From assembly GCA_037042915.1 (NCBI GenBank), contig CM073204.1, positions 310,001-374,000 of the forward strand: DNA of 64,000 bases. Reading direction: 5' to 3'. Under the pieces are notes generated by a model that did no database searches, was not told the origin of the DNA, and saw nothing but the letters and a program-made list of their open reading frames with translations. Every line of letters starts with the position of its first letter. Within the stretch, counting starts at the first letter, position 1. Made by a program: the position numbers and the translations under genes. Below, in pieces: positions 56,290-64,000 of this stretch. Source of the stretch: Auricularia sp. M13 (taxonomy: Eukaryota; Basidiomycota; Agaricomycetes; Auriculariales; Auriculariaceae).

Positions 56290-56485
56290 AAGAAGCTGCT
56301 CGCGTACGCGAAGAGCGCGCCGGCCTGGTAGACCGAGACGATGTTCGCCTTAACGAGGGCGAGCCGCTCAGCGAAGTTGAACTCGCGAGCGTCGTGCCGA
56401 TGAACGATCGTGGAGGAGGCGAACGAGGCCAGTTGTACACCTGCCGCGTCGTCGGCCTGTCCTCGACCACGGAAAGAAAGCCCGT

Positions 56486-57300
56486 GGCTCAGAGCGAGAC
56501 CTACGGCGCGGGTGTCGAAAGAAGCGCATGCCGCGTGTCGTCCGGTAGAATAGTCCTGTTCGTGTGCTATGAGGGCTAGCTCGGCGTCGCAGAGCGCGTC
56601 AGACTCTGGCCCCTCCACAGAACGGTCAGCGTCTAGCGACATCAATGCACGAGAGAGAAAGACGACAAACGAGCTGGCTTTCAAAGCGTGTTCCATTGTT
56701 CACCAAATGATGTACTATACGCGCTCCGCCGTTCTCTCGTGAGATCAGCGTTTAATGTGCAACGCAAGATGCATCCTGTAGCGCCGCCCTGTATAACCAG
56801 CGACCGAAAGAGCCACTGCAATGTTCCGGTAGGGTCGGCGGTGACCACTGACTTTAATTCTCTGAGTTTGAAAGCGTGTTACACCCGAGCGAAGGTCAAA
56901 ACCCTATGTATCCCGCCATCCCCCTGGCATTCTGAAGAGCCCGTACATAATAACACAGTACGATAGGTCTTTTCAAGTTCACTGTTCTGTTTCTGTTTCA
57001 CGACACTATATCCAAAAGCAAAGGAAAAGAAGAAAAAGAAAAAAAGAGCACAAAGTATCGTAGAGGGAGAGAGATTCGAGAGAGGGAGAAAGCACGAGTG
57101 CGGATAGAGACGCGAGGAGAGGAGAGGAGAGGAGAGATGGAAGCTGTGGTGGGACGCGAGATGATTGATTGATTGGTGGCACAAGACAGTAGAGGAGAGG
57201 AGAGATGCGGAGGCCGATTCGAGTCGATATAGGATGTAGGATGTAAAGCAGCGCGCAAGCAAGCAAGCAAAGAGGGGAAAAAGAAAAAGAAGCAAGCACC
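56486..57300. other. Intergenic, purine-rich
   Basis: The first 60 bp still match the upstream flank of the intact transporter. Bases 57000-57290 are low-complexity, with GGAGA pentamer runs at about 57112-57137 and 57190-57206, probably 3' flank of the kinase gene. No gene seen. Confidence 0.55.
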
Positions 57301-57375
57301 TTCACACCGCAACAGCGCCCCGCTTCTTCGCCGGGCTGGGCGGCACGAGCTCCATCGACTCCGTCGCAGGCCTCT

Positions 57376-58637
57376 TCAAGCGCCCTCCCCGCCATTCTTC
57401 GCCGCAGTATCAAAAGTTGTTGTTGTTGTGGGCGAATCCAAAGCCGGGCTGCACACACTGTCCAGCGCCATCCGTCCGAATCCAAGACTACTCACTCCGT
57501 GGCCATCAACACCAACACCAACACCCTCTCCCTGCTCCGCATCGCCATAGATATACTCGCTCGAATTCTCCTGCAAGCCCGCCCCGCCCGCGCCGCCGTT
57601 TTGCGGGAGGGCGACGCCGTTCGGGCCCATGGGCACGTTGCGGTGGAACTGGCCGCCGAACGCGAAGCGCGGGCCCAGCGTCGGCGTCACCGCGCGCGGC
57701 GTGCCCGGGCTCGGCACGGCGAAGGACCGGTCGCCGTAGGGGTCGAGCAGCCAGCGGTGGTTCAGTGCTTCGTCCATTGGCATGCGTAGCGACGGGTCGC
57801 GCTGCAGTACGCGGTGCAGCCAGTCTTGGGCTGTAGAGCGTCGTTGGGCGTCAGCGTCAGCGGGGGAGGAAGGAAGAGAGCGCGGTTCGGCGTGCGCGAG
57901 GGAGGGAAGAAGCGGGAGGCGCGAAGGAAAGGGAGTACGTTTGACAAGGAGAAGGAGATAGGAAAACAGGAAGAGGATGGGGGAGGGAAGGAAGGGAAGC
58001 GATGAAACGAGCAAAAACGCACCATCCTCAGACTTATCCTCGACCGGCTCCCACGTAATCGTGCGGCTCTGCGCGCGCTCCGCGTGCGTCTCGCCCTCGC
58101 CCTCGTCGTTGAACGGCATGCTCATGGTCAGCCTGCAACCAGATCAGCCTCTGTGTTCACCAACGCGCTGTGCCACCGAGCCATCACCCGAGCACCCCGC
58201 GCGCCCAGGCAGGTAATGAGCGCGTAGCGCGTCGAGGAACGAAAGAGAACAGTACAGCGCAGAAACGTACATAGAAAAGACCATGACGCCGATGCTCCAC
58301 ACGTCGACCGCGTTCGTGTAGCCCGTCCATTCCGGGTCCTGCGTGTGCAGCAGGACCTCGGGCGCGAGGTAGGCCGGGGTGCCGCACGCCGTCTGGCGAA
58401 GGTCAAGGTCAGCATTGGGGGCGGGAAAGCGTTCGGAGGAAAGGATGCAGGAGAGAAAGAGGGGAGATGAGCAAGGGAACGGGGAAGGAGGGACGGGGGG
58501 AGCAAGGGGAACGGAGGGAGGAAGGGGAACGGAGAAGGCAGGACGGACGCACGCGCAAGAACGTCGCGCTATCGAGGACCTTCGCGAGCCCAAAGTCCGC
58601 GATCTTGGCGCGGCGCGGCGTGCCGAGGGTGAGCAGC

Positions 58638-58676
<39 letters not shown>

Positions 58677-60190
58677 TTGTGCAGGTACTGCATCGCGACG
58701 CAGATGTCGCGCGTCAGGCCTTTTGCTTCGCGCTCGTCTGCGAAGAGTGCGGTCAGCTGTGGGGTCAGACTCTTGCGAGGTCGCGAGGCGATGTCAGGAA
58801 CGCTTCGCGTTGCGGGGAGGGAGAACGCGTGGCGCGTGGCGGTATCACGTCCAACGCGTCCGCCTAGCAAGATCGCGTCCAACAGGTCCGCCTTGCGGTA
58901 TAACGTCCAACACCCCGCCCCCCGCCCGCCCAGCGCCCCGCCAAACAGAAAAAACTCACCAAGCCCCCCATTACTCTTAAGCACGGCATCCAGCAAATCG
59001 CCCCCCGGGACAAACTCCATGACGATGTACAGCGCGGCGGGGTCGGTGAAGATGCCGTGGCACTTGACGATGTTGGGGTGGTCGAGCGAGCGCAGGATGT
59101 CGACCTCGCGCGCAATCATGCGCGCGTGCGCCTGCTCGCCCGTCGGCCCGCTCAGCCGCCGCTGGTTCATCACCTTGACGGCGTAGACCTGCCCGTCGTT
59201 GATCCCGATGGCGCGCCGCACGGAGGCGAAGGCGCCGCGGCCGAGTCTGTGGGTGTGGCGTGGTGAGTGGGGCGTAGAGAGATGGGGGACAAAGGAGGAT
59301 GAGGGGAAGGGTTGTGACGCGTTCTGACTCGACGCGAGCCTTGCCGCGCCACGGTTGCTCGATGTGTGCGGCCCCGCGAACGCGCCGCTCGGGTGGAGCA
59401 AGACGACTGCAGGCATCGCCCGTCGACCCTGAGCCGTGTCAAGAAGGTGCTGACACGCTGGGACCCTGCGCGGTGAGCGCGTACTGCAAACGCGCGGGGA
59501 CGAAGGATCGCGTCGGGCGAGAAGAAAGGAGACGCGACGCACTCTGAGCTGAGCTGGTACTGGTCAAAGATGGACGACTGCGGGTTCGGATTCCCCAAGT
59601 GGCGGTACAAGAATCCTGGCAGGACGTAAGCAAGGTGGCGGGATACTTGATGGCGTACGTACGGAGGTCGTCGGCGCCCACGCTGTCGGCGCTCGAGAGG
59701 CCGAAGCTGAGCTCGCAGCCCTGCTGGAGCAGCCACCGCTTGCCCTTGCCGACCTTGGTCCCGTTCACCTGCAGACGGTCAGCGTTGGCGCTGGCGGGTG
59801 GCGCAACGCACAAAGGTGCCGTTGGTGCTGAGGTCTTCGACGACGACCTCCGCCGGGTCGCCGCGCGGGTCGGCGCCGTTCCAGGTGATGGAGCAGTGGA
59901 AGTTGCCTGGCGGGCTGGTGTGAGTGCTGGTGCTCGACGGACTGGCAGCACGCACTGATCTTGGGGCTCGCCAGGCGAAAGTCGCAGGAGTGGTGTCGGC
60001 CGAGGGTGTACGTCGACTGGCCGATCCACATGTCGAGCCGCTTCTGCGCGGGCGACGTCGGGATGAGCGCCCCCCAGAGGTGCGCGTTCGCCGCCTGCGC
60101 CTGCGACGCCTCGCCGCCGCCGCCCGCCGCGGGCTGCGACGCCGGCTGCGTCGCCACTACGTCCTCCATCGCGTCGGCGTTTGCGGACAT
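57376..60190 (-). CDS. FHA-domain serine/threonine protein kinase, Chk2/Cds1-like
   Basis: DNA-damage or replication-checkpoint-type kinase, nuclear by family. Nine exons (60190-59956, 59906-59812, 59768-59663, 59615-59543, 59246-58960, 58737-58553, 58392-58271, 58132-58023, 57830-57376) give 555 residues. FHA domain at about 45-145 ([29 protein letters not shown]). Kinase domain at about 165-440: glycine loop LGRGAFASV (171-179), Lys194 (AVKVM), catalytic Asp293 (HRDLKPEN), DFG at 313-315, APE at 337-339. Introns 4-8 are 138-296 nt, much longer than elsewhere, and pyrimidine-rich. The C terminus is uncertain: a GTGAGT donor at about 57494 with an AG 47 nt later would shift frame and hit TGA at 57412-57410. 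That same frame continues past the TGA with a plausible basic tail (ATESMELVPPSPAKKRG) to a stop at 57302. Confidence 0.92.
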
Positions 60191-60244
60191 CCTGGCCGAA
60201 GAAGAGTTGAAACGAAGAGTAAAGAAGGCGGTGGTGGACGCGCT

Positions 60245-60252
60245 CTTATAAG
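60245..60252 (-). promoter_or_regulatory. Possible TATA element of the kinase gene
   Basis: CTTATAAG about 55 bp upstream of the ATG at 60190. Position only. Confidence 0.35.
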
Positions 60253-63200
60253 CCTGCCCGTCGGAGCCTCAATCGCGTTCCAGCCTCCAACCACACACAT
60301 CGATAACACCCACCGCCCGAGCTTTGCCGCCGGGTTCCCTCGTCGCATCCTCGCTCCGCCGGAGGCCTGCCTTGTTGTTCCCTTGTCCGCCTCGTCCTGT
60401 GGCTCTGCTTGATCACTACGGCCTGTCGCCGGCCTTTGTTCTGCCGCCACCTCCCTGTGGTCTGCCGCTCCCAGAGCAATAGACTGAGTTAGCAAGGCTC
60501 CTATTGAACTGCCGGGATCCTGGTCCATTCGCACGTGCTGGCTATGCACTGAAGCTGTCCGGGCGCACTTCGCTCTTGAATGGAACCGATATCGATCGCG
60601 CTGTACTCGCTGTCTGCTTTCCCCTGACCGTCTTTCCCTTGAGAGATCTTCTCCATCATCCGAGTGTGTGGTGTGGTTACTTCGAACGATTATCTTCGAA
60701 CGTAAAATCTGCACTATAATAGTGGTGTGGGCCGCGACGACCTTCATACCGAGCCACCTGGTGTTCCGTACCTTGCGTCGCACAATCTGCCCGCCTTTTA
60801 CGCTGGATGAGGCAGATGCATGGCGAACTCGAATCATACCGTAAACGCACAACCTGCCAGGAACACCGCTCCGAGTCGCAAAATCATGCCTTCCTCCAAG
60901 TCCGAGTGGGCGTGCCTGCAAACCTTGACCGAGAAGAACGATTAACAACATCGATATCACTGCTGGCGGAGTCCTGGACCTACAACACGTGACGGCCCGG
61001 GACGCGCGCACCAGTTGGCGTTGTTAGAGTTCGTCAAGATCTAGAATAACGATTCAACTACAGTAACTGTCTGGGAGGGGCGGCTCACAGTACTGTAGTA
61101 AGAATGCCCCGCCCGCCGTGCCCAGGTGCGCCTTTGACACGGACGCATCCCGAATTTGAGGAGACGGCTTCTCGAAACTCGAGCTCCCAGGACAGGAAGG
61201 CAAGGAAACCGAGCAGTGCGTATGTATGTCTGTCAGGCCAGTGTGCATTGAAGGGAGTGTAATTGCCATCATGCCAGTGACACGAAGGCCAGGGCGTTCA
61301 ATGCTCAGCTTGATGGAAGCGGCCCCGCATATTCCTACTACAGAGTGCCAGACCGCGGGTGGGAGGGGGGGGGGGCTTCCCGAGTTCAGCGACGCGTCTA
61401 ATCTTCGACTCTTCTGCAGGGTGGGAGACCTGCACAGCGTCCAGCGTACAGGACACTATGTCCTATACTGCCGTTCCTCCCACACTGAGTCGAACGATCC
61501 AAGACTCAGAGCGGGGCATCGTACAGGAATTGTAATCCGCCTAGTATGTAGCAATCTCGCCTACGACGCAACGATGCGATGCGACCGGGGAATCTGTACT
61601 ATAGAGAAAGAGTCTCGCAGATTGAAATGCGGGCTCTAGATCTATGTACCACCTAGCACTTCTGGGGCTTCGTATATGACGAGCGGTAGGGCGAAGGAGG
61701 ATTCACTCCGCGGTCCCCCCACGCCCACTCAAATACACCGATAAGTACGTACTAGCATTTAAATCCCCTATTCGCAGTGCTACGCGGATTAAAGACCTGT
61801 GCGCGTTTCGGTTTGCAATCAATCAACTGTTTCCAATCCTGCCAGTGCTAGTGGCCTTCTGTGTTCGATCTCGCTTAACTTACATATCGCACCCGCCGGT
61901 CAGCCCGAGTTTCCCTCGGCCCTCTACATCTGCTTCTCAATCTCAAATTCTGCTTATCCGCTTAAGCTACATATCTCCTATTTAGGCAATGAATGCTACA
62001 CCTTCTAGATCGCTCGCCCGTCGAGGCTGGTTTCGGGGCCGCGTGCTTGGAGTGGACGGTGTCTCTCAGCAGGGTCATTGAAACTCTGTCCATGGCTTTC
62101 TCTAACTTATCGGCATCCGTCGGGTGAGCTCTGCCAGTGCGTATCGCGTATCTCAGAGAAACCGCCCGGGGGGGGGGGGAGACGTGCATCCCATACTAGT
62201 AGAAGGCCAGGAAGAAGTACTGCAGCAGACGTACACTATATTCATTTCTGAATTCTGCGCCAACAACCCCTCGTCTCGACGTGCTACTCTACGCAGCGTC
62301 GACGTTTTTCAATGACACCAAAAGCCCCCAAAGATCTACGCCTATTATAGAGAATTATGAGGATCGCAATCAAACGGCGGCGCGGCAGTCTGACTGACCA
62401 CTCGTGACGCTCATCGCCGCCCTACCACGCGCATGCGCTTGAACGGCGCATTCCCATCGGCAAAGGGGGTAATGTCCTTGTCTCCAGGACCAAACGGCGT
62501 TGCGAGTGCCGCCGCGGCGAGGACGAGAAGGGAGAACGCGACGCGGGGGATGAACATCTGCGAGTCTGAGTCGGACGGTCGGCTGGGCTTCTTCGTCTGC
62601 TGCTACTTATATATACTGTATTGCTGCCCACATTTCTCCCGAGTCTGACTCTGAGTCTCGATCTTTGAATTTTACTGTGACAGACTGAGAATGTCAACAT
62701 TACATGCCTTGCGGACCAAACTGCTCCGTGCGCGATCACAGTGATTGAATCTGCCAGATGCGCAGTAAGTACTGACATTGACAGAACTGAGACTCAAATT
62801 CGAATCGCACGAAGCTTTAATTGGCTGGATGCCAAATTCCGAGCGGCAGAATGCTGACGAGTGTCTTACATCTAAATCAGCTTCTTTCTTCTACTTGTGG
62901 CGTTTGATCGTGAGGGTATCCGCGGGATCCGCAATTCACGGATATGTTGTGACTCTGCGGCCGACTGGTCGGGTGAGACAACGGCGTTGGGGACCCCCGT
63001 CGCTAGGTCGGACGGGATTCTGGAAGGCAATTGAGGGTTGCAGGCGGGATGTGAGATGCGACATGAAAACGGCGTTGCTTCTCTTTGTTTTCACAAAGTA
63101 CCTTTAGGTATGTCTGCGGCGTCTTTTTTAAACTTAATCAAGGGATTAAATAATGGCAGAGATTTCCAAGCATGCAGCAGATGAGACTGAAAGGAGAGAA

Positions 63201-63323
63201 TGAAGGCACATGTTGAAAATGAAGGCACTTCGTTCGGAGTTTCGGAGCTTCTTGGCTCTCACAATCGAACGGTCGTCCGTCCGGAAACGCAGTCGAACAC
63301 GACCGCTTCGCTGTTGTGAACCC
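60253..63323. other. Gene-free region of about 3 kb
   Basis: No recognisable gene on either strand. It contains the second copy of the palindromic repeat (60677-60712), G-runs near 61371 and 62168, and CTGCCAGTG at 61839 and 62131. Confidence 0.55.
60677..60712. repeat. Second copy of the TTCGAA palindromic repeat
   Basis: Shares 27 bp, in inverted orientation, with 19973-20016, including two TTCGAA words and the GATTATC core. Confidence 0.8.
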
Positions 63324-64000
63324 ATGAGCACCGATATCCCGAGTGCAAGCAAGGCCTCCGCGCAGCATACGCAGGCCGAAGGCTCTGGTATACAAAGTCT
63401 TGGAGGTGGCGGGACACAAAGCACCGAAGATCCTGGCGCCAGTGAGCATACGAGCCCCAGATTCCCTCCCGCTGCCATGGACAGACCTCAATACTCCAAT
63501 CCCAAGTACATGGATCCTGAATGGCAGTACGAAGGTGCGTAGTCCGTGTTGCAGCTGCGTGATCGACCGGGAATTAACAGGTACCTTCAGGCCGTCCGAA
63601 AACTAAATTCAACGAGGACTATCCCCCAGACGCGTGGGGAGAAGAGGCCTCCCCTAATGCGCGCGTGTGGAAGATATACCGCGACAAGCAGAGCAACGCC
63701 GACAAGGCGATGCTCGACACTTGGAACAAGACCCTGGACGTGTTGCTGATCTTCGTGAGTGCGCGCCTGTCAGGCCACAGGCTACGATTCTGATCGCGTT
63801 ACCCTTGTATAGGCCGGTCTCTTTTCCGCAGTGTCTACTGCGTTCATCATCGAGTCCTATAAAGCTCTCCAGCCGGACTACACTCAATACATCGCCAACG
63901 TTCTCTACGCAGCTGCCGTCAGCAATCAAACTCTGGCCGGCGTCACTGGCATCGCATCCCCTGACAGCTTCCACCCCTCGGCGACGGAGCGCTGGACAAA
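63324..64000 (+). CDS. DUF6535-domain membrane protein, N-terminal part (cut by right edge)
   Basis: Exons 63324-63534, 63591-63754 and 63813 to the window end. After a Ser/Gly/Gln-rich leader comes the DUF6535 signature: FNEDYPPDAWGEEA, ARVWKIYRDKQSNADKAMLD, WNKTLDVLLIFAGLFSAV, then TAFIIESYKALQPDYTQY. The helix LDVLLIFAGLFSAVSTAFII crosses the second splice junction, and further helices would follow. DUF6535 proteins are numerous in Agaricomycetes and have no defined function. The two introns are 56 and 58 nt, GT-AG. The start is the first ATG in frame with the domain. Confidence 0.9.

Larger units (their letters stand above)
54829..56485 (-). pseudogene. Decayed inverted copy of the quinate permease-like transporter
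   Basis: Matches the transporter at 2886-4622 along its length. Exons 2 and 3 and both introns are intact (LWQNGSGINAINYYSPT to PETKG and the same C terminus), but exon 1 is ruined. The start codon is ACG (56485-56483), at least three deletions remove parts of the first two helices, and there are several small insertions, two of which change FW to FCQW (56039 and 56281). The first exon is shifted through all three frames, so no full transporter can be made. The upstream flank remains similar to the intact copy for at least 60 bp. It is useful as a record of small insertion events (see findings). Confidence 0.93.

Noticed and set aside
60157-61011. 284-codon minus-strand frame upstream of the kinase
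   Set aside because: Overlaps the kinase promoter and start; no domain and shadow-like composition.
1-64000. CRISPR arrays, rRNA genes, retroviral or viral genes, bacterial operons
   Set aside because: None seen; the sequence is eukaryotic nuclear DNA with spliceosomal introns and no reverse transcriptase or capsid-like frames.

Overview
The window looks like nuclear DNA of a mushroom-forming basidiomycete (Agaricomycetes). Its genes carry many short introns (41-70 nt, mostly GTGCGT/GTGAGT donors with C/T-AG acceptors), it is GC-rich, and it holds families expanded in that class: F-box proteins with an N-terminal coiled coil, DUF6535 membrane proteins, copper radical oxidases and PDR-type ABC transporters. 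The species cannot be named from the sequence.

Layout. 1-1102: 5' part of a PDR/CDR-type ABC transporter (minus, runs off the left edge). 2886-10303: a quinate-permease-like MFS transporter, two F-box genes, a scrap of a second transporter and a third F-box gene. 10621-16714: a CLC chloride channel/transporter (minus, at least 15 coding exons, one intron of 2.44 kb). 16.7-22.7 kb: gene-free. 22767-25501: a membrane-anchored copper radical (glyoxal-type) oxidase. 25.5-34.0 kb: gene-free, with a 0.75-kb tandem duplication. 34007-34825: C2H2 zinc-finger protein. 36431-36502: tRNA-Gln(CUG). 37155-38142: small multi-pass membrane protein. 38.1-42.6 kb: no supportable gene. 42607-43681: Cwc24/RNF113 splicing factor. 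44532-46026: 2-oxoglutarate/Fe(II) dioxygenase. 46359-47753: type II membrane PC-esterase/TBL-like protein. 48170-49951: single-pass membrane protein with a long Ser/Pro/Asn-rich tail and a likely frameshift. 51200-56485: an inverted second copy of the transporter-F-box-F-box block in which only the middle F-box gene is intact. 57376-60190: FHA-domain Chk2/Cds1-like checkpoint kinase. 63324-end: DUF6535 membrane protein (cut by the right edge).

The most informative structure is the duplicated transporter/F-box block, present as an inverted pair about 45-50 kb apart plus a partial tandem third copy. Because an intact and a decayed version can be aligned by eye, the decayed copy reveals (i) a 494-bp non-autonomous hAT-like element with 8-bp target duplications and a matching empty site in the intact copy, and (ii) several tiny insertions bounded by duplicated dinucleotides (TG-CCAG-TG twice, TA-CTG-TA, TA-ATGA-TA). 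The 9-mer made by the first type, CTGCCAGTG, occurs about 15 times in the window against less than one expected by chance. I interpret these as possible excision footprints of cut-and-paste transposons; this is the candidate for something undescribed here.

The single-copy genes are ordinary, mostly unrelated housekeeping or secretory functions and do not form an evident biosynthetic cluster.
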